This document shows positions 1 through 9,700 of a DNA stretch of 25,612 nt, one piece after another. The stretch's first letter is position 1, and every line of letters starts with the position of its first letter. The notes beneath the pieces were generated by a model. The model saw only the letters and a program-made list of their open reading frames with translations. It was not told the DNA's origin and made no database searches. The translations under genes were made by a program, and so were the position numbers. This stretch comes from Polymyxa betae. Its lineage: Eukaryota > Endomyxa > Phytomyxea > Plasmodiophorida > Plasmodiophoridae. Location: NCBI GenBank assembly GCA_003693705.1, contig RBZT01000744.1, forward strand, positions 1-25,612. The letters are read 5' to 3'.

Positions 1-1
1 G

Positions 2-166
2 ACTTCTACGCTCCTCACATCCGTGCTGGAAAAGCTAAAGAGGTTAGCGACACGAGAGAACATGACTTCAGACGGGATCGGGGGCAGAAATGTCACGAGT
101 GGGGAACGTGGTCGTAGATCTAAGACGTATGCGACCGCCTATATAGGAGGTCGCGCACGCAGTTAA
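2..166 (+). CDS. Possible C-terminal end of a gene running in from the left edge
   Basis: A reading frame is open from the first bases of the window to a TAA at 164-166, giving 54 residues with no start codon inside. It is serine/arginine/glycine-rich near its end and I recognise no domain. It could be the tail of an exon entering from outside the window, but an open frame of this length can also occur by chance. From here to about 530 I see no other gene or repeat. Confidence 0.2.
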   Translation, partial: TSTLLTSVLEKLKRLATRENMTSDGIGGRNVTSGERGRRSKTYATAYIGGRARS

Positions 167-533
167 AACTGCGACCGGTTGCAGACGTAGCAGGGTCGAT
201 TGCCCAAATAGATTCCAGAACCCCTACTACCGATTTCGGGGCGTTGCGGTAATTCACCCGTTAATGTAAATGAGATGCAAACAGCATTCCAAAGAGCCAA
301 TCTGTTCAAATCTGGTGTTCAACCCTTTGCGTGGCTGCAGCAGACTTCCGAAATTTGGAGACCGAACCTTCTAGTTGTGCGACTACCGGTAGTTAAAGTA
401 GAGAACAAAATAAAACACAAAATTTTTGGAGTTCTATAAAAATAGATGTGTCCAAATTATGCTCTAAAAAGCTGCCATGTGACATCAATCTGTTCTCGCA
501 GCTAAAAATGTTGAAAACCCTAGCACTAAAACC

Positions 534-851
534 CTAAATATACACTTTGACTGTCAAAACGAATGTAAAATCTTGTATGTTTAATGGCACCTGTCGACCG
601 TATCTTAAGCGCATTAACCGAATATTCTTCTTACGACGCCAAAAGTGACTGAAATCTAGATTCCTCAGGAGCCCATGGATTTTGCCCTCACTGTTTAAAA
701 ACATGCGATATACAGCGGTTTGTTCGACGTTACTTCCGCCGGCTGAAACTGGGCTGCTCTTATCCAGCTGAAACCAGGTTGCGCTTCCGCTGGGTTTGAT
801 GCTTGCGAAGTCATGCGACTGAACGTTCGGGGGTTCCTTCATGATATACAT
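534..851 (-). CDS. Hypothetical 105-residue open frame
   Basis: The frame starts at an ATG at 849-851, with a second in-frame ATG three codons later, and runs to a stop at 534. Its first 70 residues have a mixed, protein-like composition; the end is rich in K/R. A GTAAGA donor-like site lies in the basic part, so the true exon could end earlier and be spliced. No family is recognised. A plus-strand frame at about 813-1106 overlaps its start, and the sequence alone does not decide between them. Confidence 0.25.
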   Translation of the reverse strand: MYIMKEPPNVQSHDFASIKPSGSATWFQLDKSSPVSAGGSNVEQTAVYRMFLNSEGKIHGLLRNLDFSHFWRRKKNIRLMRLRYGRQVPLNIQDFTFVLTVKVYI

Positions 852-1190
852 ACATGGATGATATTAATAAAACTAAGGCATCAATCGACCAACACCTGCA
901 TCTTCTTATCATATCAGGCTCTGAACGGCGCTCCCGATCACGATTGCCTCATGCCCGTTAGCGCCGACTCTCGCGATCACGCTCTGTTTATTACCAGCGA
1001 AATCATCGCTCTAGCCAATATAGTCGATCGTATGCTCTATATCGTATTATCGTTCAAGGGGTTCGTTCTGTCGTGCAACGGTGTAGGCATCCGAATTTTT
1101 TATTAGTAGGAGAGCCACGGACCTTCGAGTCTGTGCCCCGCACTAGGGTTAAAGTGCCGCCCACCTTGCCGAAAGGCACAATAACTAGTA

Positions 1191-1215
1191 CAATCCAATC
1201 CAATCCAATCCAATC
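1191..1215. repeat. (CAATC)5 microsatellite
   Basis: Five perfect tandem copies of the pentamer CAATC. They lie in a gene-free, pyrimidine-rich stretch (about 1140-1440) that otherwise holds only low-complexity open frames, such as the R/S-rich frame at 1073-1336. Confidence 0.9.
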
Positions 1216-1710
1216 GCTCTGTAGTTCTCGTTCTCGAGGCGCGCCCCGTCGCTCTCGTTCACGAGGCTCGCCCGTCGTTCTCCTTCGCAGCGATTGTCGT
1301 CTTCTTCTTCCCGCTCTCGGCGTAAGTTGCCTTTAGTAAGATTGTAATTGTTTATTGAGGTTCAGCCCCTATTCAATTTAACGCGTAATCGTGGTTAGGC
1401 AAATCTGGCCCTGAGGTTTCTGCATCGTCATGCGACAATGTCATGACGAGAGATGTCTCCTTCTCATTGGAAGAGGCCGGGGTTTCAGTCGAAGGGCTGC
1501 CGTTATCCAACCCAACAAACCCTACACCTGTCCAGCGCGACAGCCCCATCCCCTACAATGCCCAGTGTGACAGCCACCTCCCCTACTCTCTACTGCGCGA
1601 CCCCCAATCCCCTACACTTACCAACTCGGGGCGCAAGCCCTGCGCGATCCGTGAATCAACGGTGTCTTCACAGTTGATTCTTATCTTCGTCCAACCACCT
1701 CTCCTCAGTA

Positions 1711-2121
1711 ATGCCACCGTTTTGGACCGACGACGAAGACGCTGCGCTCGACGAATGTTTCCGAATTCGCTGAACGATCGCTCGCTGGGCATCAGGACAT
1801 ACACTGAGCAAGCCGTTAGAGGTCGCTGGAATGAGCGAAAAGTCAAGTTGCTCGAGCTCAACGGACCAGTAATCTTCTACTTTCAGATTTGTTTATTGGT
1901 TTTTTGCTTGTTTATCGTATCGTTTGAATTTTCGTTTTAAAAGTTTTGCTCTAACATCTCTCAGCGCCGGAGAAGACTAACGAGTCTGCTACTCAAATCT
2001 GGTTCGAAGATGTGCTGAGCGAGAGGATTGAGTGGCCTGATGGGTACCGCCTAATCTGCTTACCTGGAAGCACACCCGTACCTATCTTAGACGCCTGTTG
2101 TTTTCTGACACTAAAATCCCT
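1711..2121 (+). pseudogene. Myb/SANT-like DNA-binding gene fragment, frameshifted, with a possible intron
   Basis: From the ATG at 1711 the frame encodes WTDDEDAALDECF, a typical first helix of a Myb/SANT repeat, and then meets a stop. After a one-base shift the frame continues with IRTYTEQAVRGRWNERKVK, which fits the later helices of the same fold. A donor-like GTAATC at about 1869 and an acceptor TCTAACATCTCTCAG near 1964 bound an intron-like AT-rich stretch. Beyond it an open frame carries IWFEDVLSERIEWPDGYRL, but the phase does not fit cleanly. Proteins of this kind partner Harbinger transposases or act as transcription factors. I read it as a decayed copy; sequencing indels are an alternative. 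Confidence 0.35.
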
Positions 2122-2247
2122 ATAACCATCAAGTAGGCATATCGGCAATTTTATTGTTAAAAACTTTTCTGATTCTTACTATTCAGAGATCTTACGAAAA
2201 CATTAGAGCGTCACAATGATATAGTCAGTACAAGAGAATTTTTCAGA

Positions 2248-2722
2248 TTAGGACTGGATCGTTGTGATACCATGTCTGCGGTCAACCCTTAGCAGGCCCA
2301 AACTCCTGTTTGGCGCTTTCATTCCTGTTCGCACATCTGCTACGTTTATGGCCTGCTCGTTCTTCGTCGCCTGCCGTGCCACTATTGATGCCGGGTTTCT
2401 ACACTGGACGGTGGCTGTTAACCCCTGGAACCGTTCTGTAGCCATCCCCTTGGCAGACGCGCTATCCTTGATGATTATGGCGCTCAACGTTTCGGTCGGA
2501 GACGTTTCGTCGTGGTTTGTCGGCGGTATTGGTGGACGCACCATCGTGGTTATAGTTGTCTTCAACTATGACACGCGACAACAGCAACAATATCATCATA
2601 ATAGTAACATCAACTGCAACTTGGTTTTACTTAACCCGAACTTACTTAAATTTAGACTGGAGCGAATACCAAAACGACCAAAGCTCCAAAAACAGGATCA
2701 GTTAACCAATTCTCAAATGTAA
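2248..2722. other. Region with competing long open frames on both strands
   Basis: The plus strand has a 152-residue frame (2264-2722) with two hydrophobic stretches and a Q/N-rich end over CAA and AAC runs. The minus strand has a 105-residue S/T/A-rich frame (2248-2565). They are complements of one another, so at most one is real. The minus-strand frame looks like soluble protein; the hydrophobic plus frame is what its complement would look like. No family is recognised for either. Confidence 0.25.
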
Positions 2723-3486
2723 GCAATCGTTTCTTACAAACAACTGTGTTGGCCATCCTGAAGAAGACGAACAGAGCCCAATCATTCCTATAAGGTAAGT
2801 GAGACCTACTACTATTTCGCAGTGTAATTTTGATCTGTTTTGATAGTGTCAGATCGCAAGCACTATTCCCCAGGCAAACCTACACACTGCGCGATGCTGT
2901 AGAGGTAATGTACAAGGCGGCAGCCCTAATCAGGTATTTCTTTCTTACTATCAGCAGATCCCCCATGCAGACTGTTTGTAGGCTGAAAATCTCAGTGTTC
3001 TAATCGCACTAAATGATGAATTTCCATGTACTATTGGTAGGGTTTAGAACGCAGACATCGAAAGGGCCTCCCCTACCTTACGATCCGATATCGGTAAACT
3101 TTGAGCACCGAATCGGCTGTGAGGTCTAGGAAAAGCCGTCTATCAGCGGTTCGCGCCGTTAATGATGGAGGGCGAGTTCTATGGTGATGAGATTTTAAAG
3201 CTCGCCAGACCTGCTATTTTCACGGGAGTGTTCGCTGCCGGGGATGCCTTGTTGCTTCCGGGAAACCTTATCCATTTTTGCCCCAAGCTGGAATGTCCCT
3301 TCCAACCCTCCAAGCATGGAAATTCGGATGACTCTGTTTTTAACATTCGCTCCTACAGGCCATCGTCTTCGTAACGATTTGCAGGTTCATGCGCTGAACT
3401 TAGCACAGATTCTGTACGGGGCGCAGTCTGAGCGTGCCTGGAGATGGTCAATTGCCTCGATCTTTATTAGAGCCTGGTCCAAGTAA
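2700..3486 (+). CDS. Hypothetical spliced gene (exon limits uncertain)
   Basis: A frame containing NNCVGHPEEDEQSPIIPI ends at a strong donor GTAAGT (intron 2795-2846, 52 bp, acceptor TTGATAG). It resumes in frame as RQTYTLRDAVEVMYKAAALI. The intron length matches the 48- and 54-bp introns of the two GST genes in this window. Farther on, 3162-3350 encodes a coding-like segment (MMEGEFYGDEILKLARPAIF) and 3380-3486 another that ends in AWRWSIASIFIRAWSK and a TAA. The links between these later pieces need either further short introns or frameshifts, which I could not settle. The protein family is not recognised. The in-frame splice is the best evidence; the full model is inference. Confidence 0.4.
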
Positions 3487-3564
3487 AAATAATGCGATCT
3501 CAATAATCCGTGGAATGACTAATTGTGGTCCAAGTAAAGAATACTATTTGTATGGAATAAATTA

Positions 3565-4452
3565 GGGTGCGTTTGGCTATCTGAGCTGCGGAATTTTGCA
3601 AAATTCCATTATTGCAATATTGTTGAAAAATATTGTAAGAACATGTTTTGACAAATTCCAGATCGTTTGGATGCACTGTTTATGAATAAAAAAACACAAA
3701 GTTGATAGTCCGCATCGAATATTTTTACAGTAGCTCTCTTTGCGACAATCATGTCAGATGAAGGGCAGTTTCAAAGAATTCACAACAGCATCGAAATGTT
3801 TGCTCAGTTTATATTTATTACTAAAGGGATGTATTCCAAACGTACCCGCTAATAGTCTCGTAGGAATGCTGAAAGCGCTTTTGGGAGCTTTTATTGGATG
3901 CATTTTGACCGACGACATACAGGAAAATAGCCAACTGGTGGTCTTAGGTAGTGATACCTCGAGATGGCATCAGGCACCCTTTAGCAATGATGAATTTTTC
4001 AGATGAAGGAAGGTGAAACGATTCATTCGGAAGAACTCCAAGAAGCGCCGTTCGATTGTAGTATGCGACAGCAATTCCTACATTTAGAGGCAGCCGGTCA
4101 TGATGGACGTTCTGCATGACTCCCTGCAAAGGTATTGTGCCGCATACCATCATGTTGCTAGGACAAGAAAGTCTGCAGCATTGCCGTCACCGTCATCGAT
4201 GCCGCAAGCCTCAAGACCCCTGGAGAAAACAGAAGCCATATCTCGAACGGCAGGTAATATTTAAATTTGCAGCCCAAAAATTTAGGTCCGAGCTGAATAT
4301 CGTATTTTGCAAAATTCAAGGGTATTTTGCAAAAATCCCGATTTTGCAAGAAAGGCATCCCAACACGTTCAGCATCTTTTTCTTTGTAAAATAGGCAATT
4401 TTGCAAAATATCCCCCGGAATTTTGCAAAATTGCGAGTATCCAAACGCACCC
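3565..4452. mobile_element. 888-bp terminal-inverted-repeat element with TTA target duplication (PIF/Harbinger-like, non-autonomous)
   Basis: The ends carry a perfect 12-bp inverted repeat, GGGTGCGTTTGG at 3565 and its complement ending at 4452. TTA lies directly outside each end (3562-3564 and 4453-4455). A 3-bp TTA/TAA duplication and G-rich ends of this kind are typical of PIF/Harbinger elements. The subterminal parts hold repeated AATTTTGCAAAATT palindromes: one near the left end (about 3591) and five full or partial copies at about 4310-4435. These are likely transposase-binding sites. No transposase is encoded inside; the Harbinger module just to the right could have supplied one in trans, but no shared termini were found to prove it. 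Confidence 0.8.
3751..4250 (+). pseudogene. Gene-like cargo inside the TIR element, with an intron
   Basis: An ATG at 3751 opens an 18-codon exon. A 57-bp intron (3807-3863, GTTTAT...CGCTAATAGTCTCGTAG, with a CTAAT branch-point-like motif) then joins it in frame to a segment containing ESAFGSFYWMHFDRRH, which ends at a stop. A further open segment starts at an acceptor TTTTTCAG near 4004 and encodes MKEGETIHSEELQEAPFDCS. A third follows after a frame change, with MMDVLHDSLQRYCAAYHHVA. The intron phase and protein-like composition suggest a host gene fragment captured by the transposon, as in Pack-type elements. The family is not recognised and the frame is interrupted. Confidence 0.4.
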
Positions 4453-4524
4453 TTATGTAGAAAATCAAATTTTGCGTGTCCGTGTAGGCAGTAGGGTAGT
4501 CTCATCTCATCGATCAGCTGTCGC

Positions 4525-5330
4525 ATGGAGTCGCTGCCGGATTCGATAGCATTGGAAATTAACACAGGGGCTATTGTAGTGAAGCCAGATGGCGAGCAGC
4601 CGAAGCGAGGCCGCGGGCGCCCTGCTAAAAAGGCGAAAAAAGACATCCCAAACGCTGAAAAAGCAGATTGGTCTACGAAAATGATCGAAACATTGCTGAA
4701 TGAGAGAAGTGAACTCATAGACCTGTTTCTTGAAGCTCAAAAGAGCAAAAAATTGCTGCAGGGTGGACGAAAGTTACTCTTGCAGTCAATACAGACTTTG
4801 ATCTCAAGCTGAGCGTGGATCAGGTGAATAACAAATACAACAACCTGAAGGCAAGTAATCGACAAATAGTAGAAGCCAAGACCGAAACCGGCAATGTTAA
4901 ACAGCCCAAAAAGCCAGAGCACTGGGAAGCTATGTTTGAAGATCCTTTCAACCGGCGAGCTGGTCTAGCCCATGGCGACGTTCTCAAACCTACCGTTTCC
5001 ACTGAAAAGCAGGATATCGCGTCTGAAGTAAAAGGGTCGAAAGAAAGCGGCAGTAGATCGTTTTGGTGCGGTTGCTGCTGTTGGAGCCGATATCAAAGAG
5101 GGTCTGCTGGGCCTTGGCAATATGGTCTGATAAGCGATTGGCAGCAAATCACAGCTTGGGGGTGATGGCGAAGTCCTTACCGCTTTAAAACAGCAGACCT
5201 CTTCACTTCAGCGAGCAAACGATTGGCTCAAATATAATCAAGAGCAAGCGGATAAATTTTTACAACCAAAGCCTCGTCGATTCACAGAACGCCTTGCTGC
5301 AAGCAATAACCAAGTTCTTAGAGAAAGAAT
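4525..5330 (+). pseudogene. Harbinger-associated Myb/SANT-like (MSANTD-type) protein, module A
   Basis: The frame opens at an ATG at 4525 with a basic stretch (RGRGRPAKKAKK), then WSTKMIETLLNERSELIDLF, the first helix of the Myb/SANT-like domain found beside PIF/Harbinger transposases. A one-base shift near 4740 is needed to continue with AAGWTKVTLAVNTDFDLKLS and VDQVNNKYNNLKA, the remaining helices. Further shifts near 5050 and 5130 lead to a C-terminal segment rich in Q/L/K that ends close to the transposase stop. In the family this protein binds the element ends and helps import the transposase. The gene is convergent with the transposase gene on the minus strand, the usual Harbinger layout. 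At least three indels make it a pseudogene, unless the assembly has indel errors. Confidence 0.7.
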
Positions 5331-5342
5331 GATAAGCAATAA

Positions 5343-6960
5343 TTACCGCCGTATATTGAACAGGTATTGCTTAATGGCCTCTCGGGTGTTTTGTCCCTTT
5401 TGGTCCGAGTTGTCCTGTGCTGTGTTTTCATCGCAATGAATAGGTAAATGGACTTCTTCGTACATTGCTGTTATTTCTTGTTCATTGAGGTGACAGAGAA
5501 TGCTGTGTAGTATCAAACATGCCTGTACAACTCTTGCCATTTGCGTCGTAGCTGGAAACCCATTGAATGGATCAGGTTTCTGATTGAATGGAGTCTTCAG
5601 AATTCGAAAGCGATGTTTTTGCATTCCAATCAATTTTTCCACTGTAATACGAGTTCGAGAATGTAGATAATTGAATAAGGATTCATCTGCAGTGTCATGC
5701 TCTACGTGCATGGACACGAAGCCCTTGGAACCCTCCAACCGGCGCGGCCGCAGTTGCGCACCCGCTCGCACCCCTCGCATTACGATCAACGCCTTCCTCA
5801 TCGTCTTCACCTCCTACCTCCTCTCTCTCCCTCTTTCCCTCGACATCGTCTCCGTCCTCCGGACCTCCTCCTAGTTCTCATCCCGCTCACGCCATCGCCT
5901 GGCCCCAATCCAGCGCCCCGGTCCAGTCCCGCGTCCCCGTTTCTCCTATTTCCGACCCAACGTCTCCGTCCCTTCTGCTCCCGCTCCGCAAGCCGTCAAC
6001 TATACTCGTCCCGACTACTCGCCCCGACGTCACCACTGCCCCGTCGCCTTACCTTCCTTATTTCGGTTCCATTGTTTGTTGAGTTGATAAAGCACAGTTT
6101 TCTTTAGTTAATTCGCATTAGTACTGTATCAGGACTTCTTTCCCTCGTCCTAACATGCAGATATATCGTCATGAATAGGATAGGGTGTGATAATTTTCCC
6201 AGATAATTTGTAGCCAGCGTCAGCGATCACCAGCATTCCTTTGGGAACAGTATTGTCGATGTTCTTTCCAAAGTCAGAGTAGTTGAAGACAGCCTTGTCA
6301 TTGGCCGACCCCTGGTCGAAAATCGTACGAGCGAACATTTCCTTTGGAGTCCATGAAAGATGCTACAAGTCGGAGTGCTCAATGTAGGCTAGTTAACAGA
6401 GTGAATTGTATATTAGGTGACATAGGACAGATCATGTAGGACACGAGTCCGGTGCAAGCGATCTAGTACACTGCACGGGACTGGAATGCTGCATCATGGT
6501 CAAGTGACCGTGACGCCTGCTCCAACGGTCCACGCCAATCTGCACGTTCATTGCTGGGTAAAGTTTGGGGCAGCACCATCCTTCGGAGTAATGAAGACGT
6601 TCGATTTCAAAGAGGGTGCCATCCATCGCAAGACAGGTCTTGGGAAAGCCACATATCTCTTCAAAGCTCCTGCAGAGATTTTTCCACTTCTGTAAGCCTC
6701 GGGGAAGATAAAGGAACTGGTCTTTCAATAAAGCTTCAATGACACTAATAGTTTGCCAAATAAAGCGAAGTGCTGAGGCCTTGCCCATTCCAAACATTTT
6801 GGCAGACTGTGATACGCTTCATGAGTGTGCCAGATAATGAAGAGTGACAGCAGCTCGGTCTCGAATAGAAAACGTGGCATTGTCACCTATTTTTATTGTT
6901 CGAATCCAGCCAGTTCCGCTCGACCATGTTGGGGCAGATGTTATCGTGCCGCTGGTTTCC
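5343..6960 (-). pseudogene. PIF/Harbinger DDE transposase (HARBI1-like), module A, interrupted
   Basis: Read on the minus strand, the N-terminal part (about 6960-6800) has GWIRTI and FSIRDRAAVTLHYLAH. It is followed by the helix-turn-helix region and FEEICGFPKTCLAMDGTLFE at 6640-6590, which holds the first catalytic Asp. The second Asp is in VIADAGYKL (about 6240) and the Glu in RTRITVEKLIGM (about 5640). The C-terminal tail ends at 5343. All three catalytic residues are visible, but the gene is broken. There is a TGA and frame change near 6815, an extra ~120 bp without homology around 6340-6480, and a 474-bp insert (5700-6173) between the second Asp and the Glu. Family role: cut-and-paste transposition with 3-bp TWA target duplications. 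Confidence 0.8.
5700..6173. mobile_element. 474-bp pyrimidine-rich insert in the module A transposase, flanked by a GTCATG repeat
   Basis: The transposase frame is coherent on both sides. The hexamer GTCATG occurs at 5694-5699 and again at 6168-6173; removing one copy plus the insert (474 bp, divisible by 3) restores the reading frame. The insert is C/T-rich on the plus strand with many CTCC/TCCC runs and carries a low-complexity P/S/R-rich open frame. No terminal repeats, tRNA-like boxes or poly(A) tract could be confirmed. A transposed segment with a 6-bp target duplication is the simplest reading. A long intron is less likely, because the other introns in the window are about 50 bp. Confidence 0.55.
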
Positions 6961-7177
6961 ACTTGTGATTGTTGAAATCTAACCGGTGCATATGAACTCT
7001 GAGCAGCTACGAACTTCCTGTTCCAACGGGCCCAGCCAAGGATCCTTTCCCATGTTCTGTCTCAAAATTTCAACAGATGCCGCTGCTTTCCACTTGTGAT
7101 TGTCGAAATCTAACCGGTGCATATTAACTCTGAGCAGCTACGAGCTTTATGTTCCAACGGGCCCAGCCAAGGATCCT
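6949..7177. repeat. 98-bp direct repeat, two copies, 131-bp period
   Basis: Copy 1 (6949-7046) and copy 2 (7080-7177) share a segment that runs from CCGCTG through CTAACCGGTGCATAT to CAGCCAAGGATCCT, with a few substitutions. It lies between the start of the module A transposase and the start of the module B Myb/SANT-like gene, so both genes may draw promoter or N-terminal sequence from it. It may be a junction duplicated when the two modules came together. Confidence 0.85.
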
Positions 7178-7966
7178 CCCCTGTCACTGCAACCGACACC
7201 GATGCAACAACGGCTTCGGAAATAAGGGGACGCAGACCTAAATCAGAGAAATCTGCGGATGAAAGGGATTTGCGGTGGACGACCCCGATGATCGAGACAC
7301 TACTGAAATTTCATCGAGAAGCACACGTAAGGTACTTTCAGAACAAGCCTAATCCGTAAGCGGCGGGTGAAGGCTGGGCTTTGTTGTGAAGGACTGGTGC
7401 CAGCAGCAAGAGCGGAATGTTCCGCTGAGCATGATCAGTCCGAAGTACGATGCTCTCCTAAAAATGTGGAGGGATTTCGGGCCAACTGGAACGGAATCAA
7501 AGAAGACTGGTAACGTAAAGCCTGATCTAACACCATAGATGATCCTGCTTTGGCTGTCATCACACCTTTTTTTGCCAAATACCCAGGAACTGGATAAGAT
7601 CTTGGACCGTCCACTGATCACGTTGGCGGTCATGCACGAGATGACGATAGCGATGCAGATATGGACTGTGATGCTAGCTGACTTTCCAGAATCTGATCAA
7701 GCGCCTTCAGCGAAGCGCCCACGTGCTGGAGTGTCCTCAAACGCAACTGATCTTGGCGACAAAAAGGATCCGCCGTCGCCATGGTTTCCGAAAGCTTTTC
7801 CAGCTGAGCGAAGGTTGTTAGCGGTCAGGACGCGGACGTTTTGAAAACTTATATGCAAGAGTGTCGTGATGCTCTAGTCTCTTTGAAGCAGTCCATCGGT
7901 AAAAGCACACAGACTCAGTTGGCAATGCTGGAAGCTATTCAAAAACTCGCTAATGGCGGTTCTTAA
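7117..7966 (+). pseudogene. Harbinger-associated Myb/SANT-like protein, module B
   Basis: The N-terminal part has a basic segment (GRRPKSEKSADE) and WTTPMIETLLKFHREAH, matching the first helix of the same domain as module A. After frame changes near 7340 and 7390 the text goes on with PKYDALLKMWRDFRANWNGI and KEDW. Then comes a linker ending in SAKRPRAGVSSNATDLGDKK, and a C-terminal helical, coiled-coil-like end (DVLKTYMQECRDALVSLKQS ... LAMLEAIQKLANGGS) that stops at 7964-7966. The proposed start at 7117 lies inside the direct repeat and is uncertain. The gene converges on the module B transposase. Several indels are needed, so it is annotated as a pseudogene. Confidence 0.65.
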
Positions 7967-8929
7967 CTGAAGAAAAATAAAATTTAACAATGTCACGCCG
8001 CAGCTTGGCTCTTTCTCCATTTACTGCTTCGACCAGATCAGTTTGTGGTTGATCATTGTTTGGGGGGAGGGCGTTATCATTATCTTTCTCAGAAGTAGGA
8101 ACAGCATCGGATATCGCAATGAAAACGTTATGAAAAATGAGGCAGCGGTGAACGATTCGCGCTGCTTGAGAGCTGGCCATTTTTGTCTTCGCTCTGGTCG
8201 CCAACCGTTCTCAAGGTTGCCTTTCTGATTGAGAATCGCTTAAAACCGTCAGAAATGATTTTTCAGCATTCCAAAAGCGTTATCCCCACAACGATTCGCG
8301 TACATGACGACAAATTAGTTGTAGTTGCGCTACTCTGACGCCATCTCGTCGTTGTAATCATAAAAAGTCAAACAATGGGTGTACAACTGATAACCAGCGT
8401 CCGCAAGAATCACTTTGAATGGAGGCAACAGCTGATGCACTGTTCTCCCAAACTCAGAGCGATGAATACAACCTTATCGTTTTCAACGCCCGGCCGCATG
8501 ACGTAGCTCCGAGAGCGACGTTTGTAATCAACAACACCTTGTAAGTTAATGGCACGATATCCTTTCCGGCAATACCATCCCCCGTAATCATGCGGACGTT
8601 CAATCTCGATCAAGGTCCCGTCAAATGACAGGCATCGGGAAAGCCGCAAATTCTCTCAAATCCCAGTGAAAGTTCTTGCCATTTATCATGAGATGTTGGA
8701 AAGTAAATGAATCGAGGGCCAGATCTGTCAATTACAATGTCCAAAACCTCTTCGAAATACCGCAAAGCAGAGGCTTCAGGCTTTGCCCATTCCGAAAACT
8801 TTGGCGCGCGGAATCGATGACAGATCCAGATCTTGTCAGGTAATGTAGGCAAACAGCAACACGTTGGCGGACGATAAACTTTACATCGTGATGAATGGGT
8901 CCATGATAGGAACCCCATTCTATGTTCAC
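7950..8929 (-). pseudogene. PIF/Harbinger DDE transposase (HARBI1-like), module B
   Basis: On the minus strand the gene starts near 8929 and has VRQRVAVCLHYLTRSGSV, then an ASALRYFEEVLDIVIDRSGP segment, LSLGFERICGFPDAC, and SFDGTLIEIERPHDYGGWYC (first catalytic Asp, about 8620). RPGVENDKVVF and VILADAGYQL (second Asp, about 8400) follow. The region aligned with the catalytic Glu of module A has two stops and reads GDNAFGMLKNHF, with Asp where Glu is expected. The tail, with ARIVHRCLIFHNVFIAIS, ends at 7950. At least three frame changes are needed. It shares the architecture of module A but is clearly diverged, so the two are separate old insertions of related families. Confidence 0.75.
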
Positions 8930-9199
8930 CAGATTAGCAATCTCATCGAATGACCGCTACGAACAGCGGAATGTGTCGCGAAACCAACCGTCAAACTACT
9001 CAGGATTTGAGCTGCGAGCTCGTGTTTTCGTCCAGCTCTTCGCCATCGTTACCTGGAAGCTCATAAACAAACGTCGATTGAATACTTTCCGGCAGGAACA
9101 TTCCCTAGAACCCTCCGGGCCAGTACGACTAATGCGCACTTCACGCACTCCGACTCCGTGGAACCTTCCAGGCGTGGAGTCTTCTGGCAATGTCGGTCA

Positions 9200-9700
9200 C
9201 TATACCTTGATCTTTGATCCCGCTTCCTCGTCCAGCTCGTCGGCTAAACTCAACGTCATAGCTAGATGAGCGTACAGATCTCCGTTTTCCGTTAACCTTG
9301 TATGACGAGACGTTTGGATCAGGATGAGAATCGAAAGTCCGCTCCGCTTTCTGTAGAGCGACCTTAAAGCGTCCATGCCTCCCTTGGCGTGCTCATCTTG
9401 TTGACCAAGACGTACTGACTTGACTCCAGAGCTGCAATCAGAACCAAGAAGGCCTTGTTCTGAGTAGCCTTGTTGGCGATATCCTCCTAGCTTGAGTGTG
9501 TTCACCAAGTCATATCCGATCAGGTGCGTTGCAAACCCGAGCTCGAACGCATCCCAATTCTTTCCTTTCAGCTTCTCACCAGTGTAAGCTCGGATAGCGT
9601 CTGGGCCCATAACCTGAGGTGATGTGGTAGATTGCGTGTTGTTGAGGTTCGAGCCAGATCCCTGATCCGCTCCCGTATTGTTCGCTTCGTTGTCGCTCAT
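9200..9700 (-). pseudogene. Copia-type Gag N-terminal fragment
   Basis: From an ATG at 9698-9700 the minus-strand frame gives an S/T/N-rich leader and then KLKGKNWDAFELGFATHLIG, the start of the copia Gag fold. A frame change follows. The alternative frame has VLIAALESSQYVLVNKMSTP and REAWTL, and then the first frame resumes with RSLYRKRS, RLTENGDLYAHL and SLADELDE. This order (W-x5-F, ALESSQY, AW-L-LY) is that of the retrotransposon Gag family. The rest of the element is absent downstream, where the module B transposase begins. The fragment is not closely related to the young copia element in this window. No function is expected. Confidence 0.6.

Noticed and set aside
528-537. Telomere-like AAACCCTAAA (also near 10,367)
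   Set aside because: Single isolated units, not tandem arrays; likely chance or transposon sequence.
5697-6107. 136-residue Pro/Ser/Arg-rich plus-strand frame
   Set aside because: It arises from the pyrimidine-rich insert; low complexity and no recognisable domain.
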